Positions 8,147-17,323 of a stretch of 64,000 nt of DNA are shown one piece after another. A program made the translations under genes and the position numbers. The first letter of the stretch is position 1. Each line of letters opens with the position of its first letter. The stretch comes from Psychrilyobacter atlanticus DSM 19335. GTDB lineage: Bacteria > Fusobacteriota > Fusobacteriia > Fusobacteriales > Fusobacteriaceae. The stretch spans positions 1,851,159 to 1,915,158 of the forward strand of contig NZ_KE384547.1 of assembly GCF_000426625.1 (NCBI RefSeq). The letters run 5' to 3'. The notes beneath the pieces were generated by a model. That model made no database searches and was not told the origin of the DNA. It saw only the letters and a program-made list of their open reading frames with translations.

Positions 8147-8339
8147 CGATAACTTTAAAAGCGATAAAATAAATTTCAGATCTATTTCACCAACTATCCA
8201 GCTTATTAATCTCAAAATAAAAACTTTTAATTCATTATATCTCTATATTGAATAATTTCCTTTTTCTTATTGGTTTTAATCAGTATCAGTAGTGGCTCAG
8301 ACATAAAATTCTACTTAGATCCCCATAACTTTTTTAGTC

Positions 8340-8371
8340 TAGAGATATTTAAAATAACTTTAAATATCTCT
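8340..8371 (-). repeat. Inverted repeat at the end of ybeY
   Basis: AGAGATATTT arms (8341-8350 and 8362-8371 reversed) flank a short loop and include the ybeY stop codon. No T run follows, so it is not a canonical terminator; it may protect the mRNA end. Confidence 0.4.
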
Positions 8372-8830
8372 GCTATATCCGTGTTTCTTTAGGATTTCTT
8401 CCTCTTTCTTTCTCATTATTTTTTTATCCTCATCCTCTATATGGTCGTAACCCAGGAGGTGTAAGATACCATGTGTCAATACATAGTAAAACTCTCTTTT
8501 AAAACTATGATTATAGTCACTGGCCTGTTCTTCTACCCTCTCTAAAGATATTACTATATCACCTAGAGTCAAGTAAGGTCCTAATTGAAAGTCATCTTCA
8601 TTGTCTAGATATGCAAATGAGATCACATCTGTAGGCTGATCTTTATCCCTGTAATCTCTATTTACAGCTTGTATATTTTCATTATTGGTAAGTAAAAGTG
8701 ACATATAAACATCTCTTTCGTTAGTGTACTCATCCTCTATGACAGTTTTTATATAATCTTCTACAGTCTCTAAATCTATAAATTCATCATACCCTTCTAT
8801 TCCCTTAGTTAATTCAACAGTTATTTCCAT
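8360..8830 (-). CDS. ybeY: Endoribonuclease YbeY (16S rRNA maturation)
   Basis: A 156-residue protein with the UPF0054 signature HGILHLLGYDH near residues 115-125, the three-histidine zinc site. DVISFAY occurs upstream of it. YbeY processes the 16S rRNA 3' end and helps ribosome quality control. It follows pgpH by 46 bases; the pgpH-ybeY pairing is widespread in Firmicutes and Fusobacteria. The inverted repeat described here overlaps its stop codon. Confidence 0.95.
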   Translation of the reverse strand: MEITVELTKGIEGYDEFIDLETVEDYIKTVIEDEYTNERDVYMSLLLTNNENIQAVNRDYRDKDQPTDVISFAYLDNEDDFQLGPYLTLGDIVISLERVEEQASDYNHSFKREFYYVLTHGILHLLGYDHIEDEDKKIMRKKEEEILKKHGYSRDI

Positions 8831-8876
8831 TTTTCCTCCTGCAATTTTATTCTTTTATTTTATTCATATCATTTAA

Positions 8877-10949
8877 TTATTTCTGTCCCGGATACTTTAT
8901 CCTTACATGATGGATACTCATAAGTATCTTTGTAAAACTTTGGATTATAATTTCAATCTCTTTAAATGTAAGGTCTGCATCTGAAAGCTGCTGCTCCTCG
9001 ATCTTTGACCCAATAATTTTTCGGAGCATCTTCTCTATCGTTACCGGTGTCTTTTCATCTAGTGACCTTACTGCTGCCTCAATAGAATCTGCCAGCATTA
9101 TTACAGCTGACTCCTTACTCCTAGGCTTAGGTCCACTATATCTAAAGTCACTTTCTTCTAAATGCGGATTACTTTGTTTTGCTTTATTATAAAAATAAGC
9201 CAGTAAAGTTGTCCCCTGATGTTCATACATAATATCCCTTATTTCTTTGGGCAGATTATACTCCCTTCCCATTTCATCACCATCTCTAGTGTGAGATGTT
9301 ATTATAAGGGTACTCAAAGTAGGACTCAGGTTATTATGCGGATTTACTCCATCAGCCTGATTTTCCACATAAAACTGCGGTCTTTTCATCTTTCCTATGT
9401 CATGGTAATAAGATGCTACTCTAGCCAATACATGGTTACCGCCTATAGCTTCTGTAGCCTGCTCTGATAGGGTTGCTACCATCATAGAGTGATGGAATGT
9501 CCCAGGAGCATTTACTGATAACCGTCTGAGCAAGGGCTGGGATAAATCTCCTAATTCCAGCAGTTTTATATCTGTTAAAATATTAAATGTCCTTTCAAAA
9601 TATGGAAGAAGTGCTATAGTTAACATCCCTGTAAAAGCTCCCGACAAAAATAATACCCCACTCTTAATCAGGCTGTCTATAAACTCCATATTCATTCCAA
9701 CTGCTATGGTTAAGACTATAAACACCTTGGTCATCCCTATATAGATACCAGTATTAATGATATTAGTTCTATTTTTTATTTTTGTTATCAGATATAATGA
9801 AACTATCAAACTAAATATTTCTATAACTAGGTACTCTATGCTGAATCCATTTAATGGTATACCATAAAGGATCAAAAAACCACCTATAATTAAACTGGTT
9901 TTTACATTTACTAAGATTCCCAATAAAATAAATACTGTTTCTATAGGCAGGATATATTTCCAATTGGGGTCTATAACCCTGAAAGAGATTATTCCCACAG
10001 CAATAGATAACATTATAGCGCTATAATAACTTTTTTTTCTTATTTCATTGAATAGAAACTTCGTACAAATATTTTTAAATACTATAGATAATATAAATAG
10101 ATAGATAAGTGTCCCCATAAATTTTATTACCTTACTAGTTTTCCCATAAAGTCCTGCATTTTTTAATATGATTACCTTACTCTCTGAAACTGCCTCACCT
10201 TTTTTCAAAATTACAGCACCAGCATTTATACGCACTGAAACATTTTTTACCTGTTCTATCTTTTCGTTGAGTAACTCTTCAGTTTTTTCACTGTCTAAGA
10301 TATAGTTAGGTTTGATAAAAATTTTCATAAAATTTTCTTCATAGGAATCCAGGTCATCAATCTTTTCAAACAACTTATTAAGTCTCAATAAGTTCCCGTC
10401 TTTTTTGACTCCCTGTTTATATAAGATATTTATATCATTTAAATATTTATCCCTTAGATCATCTAACTCCTTATCTGATTTTTCAAATAAATACATGAAA
10501 AGTTCAGATGAAATTTTGATATTAAAACTATTTTTTATATTCTGATAGGCTAGCTCTGATTCTACTTTTTTCTCTTGTTTTATTTGTTGAAAAAAAACTT
10601 TTACCCTCTGAATTGTCTCTTCTTCTACACTTCCTACACTTATATATTCCTTCTGAGAACTTTCTATTATCTCAGATATTATCCTTTCTTTAGCCGCTGT
10701 ATCGTTGTAAATTATATCTGTAGGAGCGACTACATCCCTTATGGCTACGTCTCCTAATTTTAAATAACCGTTAAATAAATATGTATTTGCACTGACTACA
10801 GTCAGCACTAAGATTAGAATAAGATATACTACTTTCTCATTAACTACTTCCTTTGCAGAATATTCTAGATCTTTAATCTCTTTTTTCATTTTTTCTTTTT
10901 TCTCAAATCCAATTGTCAACCTTCTACCAAAAAGTTCAATTTTCTTCAT
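8877..10949 (-). CDS. pgpH: 7TM-HD phosphohydrolase, c-di-AMP phosphodiesterase PgpH type
   Basis: A 690-residue membrane receptor. After one transmembrane helix near residue 45 comes an extracytoplasmic 7TMR-HDED domain of about 220 residues. Seven hydrophobic helices follow (about 275-450), then a cytoplasmic HD domain with HHSMMVATLSEQ and YYHDIGK. Proteins of this build hydrolyse cyclic di-AMP, the messenger for potassium and osmotic balance. It lies 22 bases after the helicase gene and upstream of ybeY. The Trk system elsewhere in this window is a plausible, but unshown, target of the same messenger. Confidence 0.93.
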   Translation of the reverse strand: MKKIELFGRRLTIGFEKKEKMKKEIKDLEYSAKEVVNEKVVYLILILVLTVVSANTYLFNGYLKLGDVAIRDVVAPTDIIYNDTAAKERIISEIIESSQKEYISVGSVEEETIQRVKVFFQQIKQEKKVESELAYQNIKNSFNIKISSELFMYLFEKSDKELDDLRDKYLNDINILYKQGVKKDGNLLRLNKLFEKIDDLDSYEENFMKIFIKPNYILDSEKTEELLNEKIEQVKNVSVRINAGAVILKKGEAVSESKVIILKNAGLYGKTSKVIKFMGTLIYLFILSIVFKNICTKFLFNEIRKKSYYSAIMLSIAVGIISFRVIDPNWKYILPIETVFILLGILVNVKTSLIIGGFLILYGIPLNGFSIEYLVIEIFSLIVSLYLITKIKNRTNIINTGIYIGMTKVFIVLTIAVGMNMEFIDSLIKSGVLFLSGAFTGMLTIALLPYFERTFNILTDIKLLELGDLSQPLLRRLSVNAPGTFHHSMMVATLSEQATEAIGGNHVLARVASYYHDIGKMKRPQFYVENQADGVNPHNNLSPTLSTLIITSHTRDGDEMGREYNLPKEIRDIMYEHQGTTLLAYFYNKAKQSNPHLEESDFRYSGPKPRSKESAVIMLADSIEAAVRSLDEKTPVTIEKMLRKIIGSKIEEQQLSDADLTFKEIEIIIQSFTKILMSIHHVRIKYPGQK

Positions 10950-10971
10950 AATTTTGCCTCCAATACCATTC

Positions 10972-13407
10972 CTATATGATATTATCTTTGTTTTTTATAT
11001 GAATATTTCTTGTTGGAATGGAATCTATAAATAGACTTCCATATCGTTTCTTTATAATTCTATTATCTAAAATTGTTATTACACCTCTATCATCACAACT
11101 TCTGATAAGCCTCCCGATTCCCTGTTTAAATTTAATTATCGATTCAGGTATCTGGTATTCCATAAAGGCATTTTTCCCCTCATCATTTAAATTTTCTATA
11201 ATGGCTTCTACCACAGGATCACTGGGTACTTTAAATGGTAGTTTAACTATGATTACAGAGCTAAGCTTATCTCCTTTCACATCTACACCTTCCCAAAATG
11301 ATGCTGTTCCAAAGAGTACAGGTTTATTGCTTTTTTTATACATATCCACCAATTGATTCCTCGGTGCCTGCCCCTGGATAAATAAGTCATATCCTTCCTC
11401 TTCTAGTCTATCTTTTAACATAAAATATAGATAATTTAATGTAGAATATGAGGTAAACAATAAAAATGTATTCCCCTTTGTCCTCTTTATAAGTTTTTCT
11501 ACAAAATCTTTTATCCCATCTAAAAATCCACGATCTGTAGGAGATGGGAGATCTCTTGGAATATATACTTTCATCTGCCTGTCATAATCAAAGGGTGAAT
11601 CGATAATTTTTTCCAAGACCTCCTCATGTAGGCCTATAGATTCTTTGAAATATTTAAAACTACCATTAATTGCTATAGTTGCAGATGTAAACACCATATG
11701 TTCCAAGTTAGAATATAAATTTTCATCCAATTCATCACTTATTTTTAAAGGTGTTGCTACAAATTTTACGTTACTCTTTTTTTGATTCAGAGATATCCAA
11801 TAGATGAAGTTTTTATCATCCATCTCCTTTATAAAATTATAGTTAGAAAAATATGTTTCCAGCCTCTCAGTATATTTTGTAAAATCACTTATTATTCCTG
11901 TTTCATCATCAATATCCTTTATTACCCGAGTTAAACTCTTTAACCTTCTCATATAAGCATTGTAAGTCAGGAGCATCTCCTCCTCCAATTCCTTCAATGT
12001 CTCCCAATGTTCCCAGTGTTTTAGCTCTTCCTTTCTCAGACGAAGACTGATATTCCCCTGGGACTGTCCTGCAAAGGCTTCTATAACCTTTAGATAGTAT
12101 TCATTCCCACGGTTAGACAGATCTATATGCCGGGATATCAACTCTTCTATGATCTCCTTTTTTATAGAGTCATACCCTTTATAATTTATATTTCTTAAAT
12201 AATTCAAAAGACCTGTATACTTGCTGGCATCTTTTTTCTTCCCTATATGATGGATGTTGTTCATCGTTTTATTGAATGAATATTTAGATGCCTCATAGGA
12301 AAAATAATCCCGGGCTACATTCTCTATATTATGGGCTTCATCAAATACTACCAAGTCATAGTCTGGAAATATAGAATAATCTGTGTTGAACCCTACTTCC
12401 TTTCGTATGGATAGGTCAGCAAAAAACATATGGTGGTTGGTGATCAACACATCAGCCTTTTTCTTTTCCTCTCTGGATTTTAAAAAGAAGCAGCTCTCTT
12501 TAAAAGCACACTTACTCCCTGCACATATATCTGTCTCACTCATAAATTGTTCCCAGACTATGTAATCTACCTCAAAGGGAAGTTCTCCCTTATCACCGGT
12601 TTCAGTAGATTTAAACCACTTCAATATATAGCTCACTTGATCTTTCTGAGAACTACTCATCTCATCGATCTCTGAACTTCCTCCTATCCCTATATTAGCA
12701 GCTTTTCTATTACACAGATAGTTACCCCTACCCTTAACCAAGACATAGGTAAATTTCTGTGGCAGCAATTTTTTAACTATAGGAATATCTTTGTGGAGGA
12801 GCTGTTCCTGTAAATTTATAGTATTTGTTGTAATAATTACTTTTTTCTCATTTTTTATAGCCCATTCTATACTAGGAATTAAGTAAGCGAGGGTCTTTCC
12901 AGTTCCTGTCCCTGCTTCTACTACAACCTTAGTTTTATTGTTCAAACCTTCCTCAATATGTTTAGCCATATGAAATTGTTCTTTTCTATACTCAAATCCC
13001 TTAAATATTCCTGCTAAAAGACCTTTCTCCTCGAAGTAGGGTCCTATATCGATCTTTTGAATCTCTGTTTTATTTATCTCTACCATAACATAGATATCAT
13101 CTACACTATTATTTACAATATACGAAGCCCCGTCTTTTTGATCAGAATACATAGAAGCCACAGCTACATCTGCATCAGAAGGGTATAGATACCCTGAAGG
13201 ATGGTTGTGGATTATTACTTCCCTTTTTTTCATCCTCTTGAGGAGAGCCGGGACTGCTCCTTTATTCCCTCTGGCAATTACCTCTATCTCATCTACTATT
13301 CCTTCATCATTTGGTATACCACGAAAAAACACCTCATTTCCATGGGCGTTCTCAATTTCCTCTTTCATTTTTTCTATTATATTTTCTGAAATTTTTTCTA
13401 ATATCAT
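10972..13407 (-). CDS. dinG: DinG-type Fe-S helicase with N-terminal JAMM (JAB) domain
   Basis: An 811-residue protein in two parts. Residues about 1-120 hold a full JAMM metal motif: Glu25, His67 and His69 in HNHPSG, Ser77 and Asp80 (HNHPSGYLYPSDAD), with H-x-H and ten residues to Asp. The rest is an XPD/DinG superfamily 2 helicase. Walker A AGTGTGKT is at 165-172, four cysteines for the Fe-S cluster are at 232, 295, 300 and 306, and the DEAH box is at 356-359. A C-terminal GIGRLIRS motif VI is also present. DinG unwinds R-loops and damaged replication structures. The JAMM domain is more usual in deubiquitinases and RadC; this combination is described in the findings. Confidence 0.93.
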   Translation of the reverse strand: MILEKISENIIEKMKEEIENAHGNEVFFRGIPNDEGIVDEIEVIARGNKGAVPALLKRMKKREVIIHNHPSGYLYPSDADVAVASMYSDQKDGASYIVNNSVDDIYVMVEINKTEIQKIDIGPYFEEKGLLAGIFKGFEYRKEQFHMAKHIEEGLNNKTKVVVEAGTGTGKTLAYLIPSIEWAIKNEKKVIITTNTINLQEQLLHKDIPIVKKLLPQKFTYVLVKGRGNYLCNRKAANIGIGGSSEIDEMSSSQKDQVSYILKWFKSTETGDKGELPFEVDYIVWEQFMSETDICAGSKCAFKESCFFLKSREEKKKADVLITNHHMFFADLSIRKEVGFNTDYSIFPDYDLVVFDEAHNIENVARDYFSYEASKYSFNKTMNNIHHIGKKKDASKYTGLLNYLRNINYKGYDSIKKEIIEELISRHIDLSNRGNEYYLKVIEAFAGQSQGNISLRLRKEELKHWEHWETLKELEEEMLLTYNAYMRRLKSLTRVIKDIDDETGIISDFTKYTERLETYFSNYNFIKEMDDKNFIYWISLNQKKSNVKFVATPLKISDELDENLYSNLEHMVFTSATIAINGSFKYFKESIGLHEEVLEKIIDSPFDYDRQMKVYIPRDLPSPTDRGFLDGIKDFVEKLIKRTKGNTFLLFTSYSTLNYLYFMLKDRLEEEGYDLFIQGQAPRNQLVDMYKKSNKPVLFGTASFWEGVDVKGDKLSSVIIVKLPFKVPSDPVVEAIIENLNDEGKNAFMEYQIPESIIKFKQGIGRLIRSCDDRGVITILDNRIIKKRYGSLFIDSIPTRNIHIKNKDNII

Positions 13408-13440
13408 TATTTATTCACCTTCTATTCTCCTATTATACCA

Positions 13441-13535
13441 CAAAATAAAAGAAACGTGATGTTTCATCCAGTTGTGCAGAATACAGCATTTTTTTAACTT
13501 TATTTTTATGAAAAATTTAGAATTTTCTGAATAAT
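13441..13535 (-). repeat. Dispersed intergenic repeat, copy 3
   Basis: GAAACGTGATGTTTC at 13451-13465 is followed by ATCCAGTTGTGCAG. On the minus strand it reads CTGCACAACTGGATGAAACA, then a hairpin and TTTTATTTT. It follows the trmN6 terminator, whose T run continues into ATTATTCAG, resembling the ATTATCTAG of copy 1. Confidence 0.5.
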
Positions 13536-13562
13536 AAAAAAGAGGCAATGCCTCTTTTTTAG
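13536..13562. terminator. trmN6 terminator
   Basis: AAAAAAGAGGC pairs with GCCTCTTTTTT around a three-base loop, with T runs in both directions. It lies between trmN6 and the helicase gene. Confidence 0.88.
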
Positions 13563-13622
13563 TTAAAAATTAAAAATATATAGTTTAAAATTTTAGATAT
13601 AAACTAACACTCTATATCTTTT

Positions 13623-14288
13623 TTATTTTATATACAGGGGCTCTAAAAATTCAAAACCTTTATTTTTCCCTTTAACAGCTTCTATCATAAAAAGTTTAGA
13701 AACTTTAGTGTTTTCACTGAATATATTTTGTATCCTCTTTGGATAAAATCCCAATTCCGATAGATTATTAAGTAGTTCTACCATCCTCTCACTTCTATAG
13801 ATCAGTGTCAGAGTACCTCCTGGTTTTAGAAGCCTCTTACTCTCATCTATTAATTCTTTCAAATTTAAAGTAATCTCGTGTCTAGAGATCGCTTTCATAG
13901 AGTGGGGATTGACCTTCCCATTAGAGCTTTTCATATAGGGTGGATTACTTACTATGTAATCATAGGTATTTCCTCTGTTCAATTTTTTTATATCTATATT
14001 GAGAACCTCTATTTTTTCTGTAAGATCATTTTTTTTCACACTTCTTTTGGCCATACCAGCCATCTCTTCCTGGATTTCTACCGATGTAATATTATCTACC
14101 TTTGGATTTCTAGACAAGATAAGGGAGATTATCCCTGTTCCTGTTCCTATATCCAGCAGCTTTCCATTTTTAGTCGGTGTAAAAAAATCTGCCACCATGA
14201 CAGCATCTTCTCCAAATCTAAATCCATCTTTTTTCTGTAAAATAACCATCCCATGATCTAGGGGTTCTAAATTTTCATCTTCTCTCAT
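13623..14288 (-). CDS. trmN6: tRNA1(Val) adenine-N6 methyltransferase
   Basis: A 221-residue class I methyltransferase. The SAM loop LLDIGTGTGIISLIL is near residues 45-58. The catalytic NPPY occurs in IVSNPPYMK near residue 112, typical of N6-adenine methyltransferases. The YfiC/TrmN6 family methylates A37 of tRNA-Val. The ATG overlaps the ricT stop in TAATG, so translation is coupled. It is the last gene of the cob-radC-ricT run and is followed by a terminator. Exact tRNA target is inferred from the family. Confidence 0.88.
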   Translation of the reverse strand: MREDENLEPLDHGMVILQKKDGFRFGEDAVMVADFFTPTKNGKLLDIGTGTGIISLILSRNPKVDNITSVEIQEEMAGMAKRSVKKNDLTEKIEVLNIDIKKLNRGNTYDYIVSNPPYMKSSNGKVNPHSMKAISRHEITLNLKELIDESKRLLKPGGTLTLIYRSERMVELLNNLSELGFYPKRIQNIFSENTKVSKLFMIEAVKGKNKGFEFLEPLYIK

Positions 14289-15565
14289 TATTTTGCTTCC
14301 AATCCTTTCACAGCTGCTTCTTCAGGTGTTTTTTTCTTAGATTTATGTTGTTTTCTAGCTTCTTTTTTGTCAAAACTTACCTCATCTAAATTCAATCTCA
14401 TTCTGCCTTTACCCTCTACATCTACATATAGATATTCATTCAATGGATTTATTCCGACTACCTTTCCTCTGCTATTTTCCACACTTACTATTTGACCCAT
14501 ACTTGGGCATTTTAATAGAGCATCGGCATATTGTTGATATTCATATTTAATACAACAAAGCAGTCTACCGCAGGCTCCAGAAATTTTCGAAGGATTTATT
14601 ACTAAACCTTGATCTCTTGCCATCTTAATTAACACTGAGTCAAATTTGTTGATATAAACCCTACAGCAGAGTTCTTTTCCACAGATTCCTAAACTTCCTA
14701 ATATTCTAGCTTCATCTCTTACACCTATTTGACGTAATTCAATTCTAAGTTTAAATATTGTAGCTAATTCCTTTACTAGGTTTCTAAAGTCTATTCTACC
14801 TTCTGCTGTAAAGTAGAAGATTAGTTTTGATTTATCAAAGGTAAATTCTGTAGCCACTAACTTCATAGGCAATTCATGTTTTTTTATCTTTTCTTTTCCT
14901 ATAACATTGGCCTTTTCAGCTTCTGCTTTGAGAGTTTCAAATTGATGATTATCCTCTGAAGTAGCCTTTCTGATTACCGGCTTTAATGGTAATACCAGTG
15001 ACTCTTCTTCCATCATTTTAGGAGCCATATATACCAAACCAATTTCCTTACCCCTTGCAGTATCAACTACAGCTCTATCTCCTACTACATAATCAATATC
15101 ATCCACTACTTCAAAATAATACCTTTTTCTAGTTATCTCAAACATTATCCCCAAGATTTTGTATTGTTTTTTTTCTACCTTTTCTTCTTTTGCTTTATTT
15201 TCTGCTTCCCATTTTTCATCTAAAACATCTTTATTTAATTCCTCTTTGGCAGCTTTCTTTTTTACACAATTTTCATCACATGGTTCTGTCCCACACGCAG
15301 CAGGTGCCGGCATAGATAATTCTTCCTCTTTAACTTTCTCTGCTTTTGCCGTTTTCTCTACTTTTTTTTGTTTATTCGGTTTATTTGGTTTTTTTATCTC
15401 TTTTTTTTCTACTTCCGGTCTAGTTTTTTTATCATCTTTTTTGTTTTCTACTTTATTTTTATGATTTTCATCTGTTATTTCTTTTTTCGGAGTTTCTTTT
15501 TTATTTTTTTCCCTTAATCTCATGGCCATTTTTTCCTCTATAGTCATCTTGTTAGATTTATTCAT
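14288..15565 (-). CDS. ricT: PSP1-domain protein RicT (YaaT) with a long charged N-terminal extension
   Basis: A 425-residue protein. Residues about 135-400 form the PSP1/RicT core, with its conserved cysteines in ICGKELCCR and GACGRLLCCIKY. In B. subtilis RicT (YaaT) with RicA and RicF carries two Fe-S clusters and assists RNase Y and sporulation signalling. Here the first 130 residues are a lysine/glutamate-rich extension that carries a further cysteine group, CGTEPCDENC (Cys91, 96, 100). The AGGAGG site is clear. It lies between radC and trmN6 and is co-transcribed. Function in an organism without spores is inferred only from the RNase Y link. Confidence 0.88.
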   Translation of the reverse strand: MNKSNKMTIEEKMAMRLREKNKKETPKKEITDENHKNKVENKKDDKKTRPEVEKKEIKKPNKPNKQKKVEKTAKAEKVKEEELSMPAPAACGTEPCDENCVKKKAAKEELNKDVLDEKWEAENKAKEEKVEKKQYKILGIMFEITRKRYYFEVVDDIDYVVGDRAVVDTARGKEIGLVYMAPKMMEEESLVLPLKPVIRKATSEDNHQFETLKAEAEKANVIGKEKIKKHELPMKLVATEFTFDKSKLIFYFTAEGRIDFRNLVKELATIFKLRIELRQIGVRDEARILGSLGICGKELCCRVYINKFDSVLIKMARDQGLVINPSKISGACGRLLCCIKYEYQQYADALLKCPSMGQIVSVENSRGKVVGINPLNEYLYVDVEGKGRMRLNLDEVSFDKKEARKQHKSKKKTPEEAAVKGLEAK

Positions 15566-15576
15566 TGTAGCCTCCT

Positions 15577-16260
15577 CTATATAATCCCCTCTTCTGAAAA
15601 ACTATAATATTTTTCCGGGGTTATAATTATATGATCTAAAACCCTCACTTCCAAAGGTTCTAGTATCTTTTTTAACTTTTTAGTCATCTCAAGATCTGCC
15701 TGAGATGGCTTTGGATTCCCAGAAGGATGATTATGAGAAAATATAACCGATTTCGCATTATATTTCAATACACATTTCACTATCTCCCTAGGATATATCT
15801 GGCTCCTATCTATCGTTCCTAAAAATATAATTTCATCTCCTAAATACTTGTTATCAGCACTTAAAAATATAATTTTAAATACTTCTTTCTCTAAGAGTCC
15901 TATACTACTTTTTAAATAATCATATGCAGCTTCTACAGAATTTAAAACAATCTGTTCTCTGAATTTTTCCTTGTATAATTTTTTATTTAAATCGTGTAGG
16001 AGTCTAAAATAAATACAGGTATTTTCGGTTATTCCTTTTATTTTTAATGACAATATCTCATCTTTAGACGCGCTCAAAACCCTCTCTAAAGTTTTAAACT
16101 CATTTAAAAGCTCCTTGGCTGATTCTTTCGTATCTTTCATTGGGATGGTATAAAACAATAGTGCCTCTAAAATTTCATATTCTAGAAATCCATCCAGACC
16201 ATTTTTTAAAATTTTAGTTCTAATCCTGTCTCTATGCCCTGAATGTTCTTTAGCTTTCAC
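15577..16260 (-). CDS. radC: RadC family JAMM-domain DNA repair-associated protein
   Basis: A 227-residue protein. The first 75 residues form a helix-hairpin-helix region. Residues about 100-225 are the JAMM domain, with SHNHPSGNPKPSQAD carrying the metal motif. Despite its name RadC has no proven repair role; it is often found near mobile DNA or cell-division genes. Translation starts at GTG 16260, after GGGGGAA. It follows cobT by 13 bases and precedes ricT by 11, so the cell treats it as part of the cob run. Note that the neighbouring helicase also has a JAMM domain. Confidence 0.92.
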   Translation of the reverse strand: MKAKEHSGHRDRIRTKILKNGLDGFLEYEILEALLFYTIPMKDTKESAKELLNEFKTLERVLSASKDEILSLKIKGITENTCIYFRLLHDLNKKLYKEKFREQIVLNSVEAAYDYLKSSIGLLEKEVFKIIFLSADNKYLGDEIIFLGTIDRSQIYPREIVKCVLKYNAKSVIFSHNHPSGNPKPSQADLEMTKKLKKILEPLEVRVLDHIIITPEKYYSFSEEGII

Positions 16261-16273
16261 GACATTCCCCCTG

Positions 16274-17323
16274 CTATCCTAAGATTTTATAGACTTGTTT
16301 TGGAGTTTTCATCCTTTTCATAACCTCTAAAGCTGAGGTTACTATTGGATAGGCAAGTACTGCCCCTGTTCCTTCTCCAAGCCTCATATTCATGTCTAAA
16401 AATGTTTTTCTCCCCAAAGTTTTACTTATAATTGCCATTCCAGGTTCTTCACTTCTATGGGTAGCAATCATATATTCCACTGTATTAGGAGCGATTTTTT
16501 GAGCAACCAATGCCGCCACACTTGATATAAATCCATCGATCAATATCGGTTTAGAATTAGCTGCACATCCAAGGTATATCCCTGCCATACAAGCAATATC
16601 TAAACCTCCTACACATCGTAGGATCTCTATAGGATCATTTTCAAAGAGGTTGTATTTTTCTACAGCATCCTTTATCACCTTTTTTTTCTTCATAAGTCCC
16701 TGATCACTCAGTCCGCCACCACGGCCCACAATCAGATCTAAATTTTCCCCTGTCAATGCATATAGAATAGCACTACTTGTAGTAGTATTTCCTATCCCCA
16801 TCTCTCCATTAGAGAATATATCATAATCCAAGTTTTCTTCAACGATAGATATACCTACTTCTATAGCTTTTATACATTCATCATAGGACATAGCCGGCTC
16901 ATATACAAAGTTATTGGTACCTTTCTTTATTTTTTTTCTGTATAGATTTGGGTATTTTCTGTCTATCTCTCCTGCTATCCCTATATCTATTAATTTAAAA
17001 TCAACATCCAATGTATCACATAAAATTCCAATAGCAGCTACCTTGGACAGCATCGCTTCAGAAACAATCTTAGTATATTCAATAGGACAAGACGAAACTC
17101 CTTCTTCAACTATTCCATTGTCTGCCGAAGCCACTAGATGTAATTTTTTTAAAATCGCATTATCCAGCCTTCCGGTTATTCCAGAAATTTGAATAGCTAA
17201 CTCTTCTAATTTTCCGAGACTGCCTAAAGGCTTCATCTTTCCATCCAATATTTTTTTGGCCTCTTCAGCTACCTCGATATTCAAAGGTTTTATCCTCTTT
17301 AATGTTGTCTTATATAATTCCAT
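16274..17323 (-). CDS. cobT: Nicotinate-nucleotide-dimethylbenzimidazole phosphoribosyltransferase
   Basis: A 349-residue CobT from the ATG at 17323, which has GGAG six bases upstream; an ATG two codons earlier overlaps it. Typical motifs are LGSLGKLE, SADNGIVEEGVSS, GEMGIGNTTTSSA, GRGGGLSD and GEGTGA near the C-terminus, with the catalytic Glu. It makes alpha-ribazole phosphate, the lower ligand of cobamides, from a base and nicotinate mononucleotide. It overlaps cobC by 14 bases, and cobS, cobU and cobQ lie upstream. Which base is activated cannot be told from sequence. Confidence 0.96.
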   Translation of the reverse strand: MELYKTTLKRIKPLNIEVAEEAKKILDGKMKPLGSLGKLEELAIQISGITGRLDNAILKKLHLVASADNGIVEEGVSSCPIEYTKIVSEAMLSKVAAIGILCDTLDVDFKLIDIGIAGEIDRKYPNLYRKKIKKGTNNFVYEPAMSYDECIKAIEVGISIVEENLDYDIFSNGEMGIGNTTTSSAILYALTGENLDLIVGRGGGLSDQGLMKKKKVIKDAVEKYNLFENDPIEILRCVGGLDIACMAGIYLGCAANSKPILIDGFISSVAALVAQKIAPNTVEYMIATHRSEEPGMAIISKTLGRKTFLDMNMRLGEGTGAVLAYPIVTSALEVMKRMKTPKQVYKILG

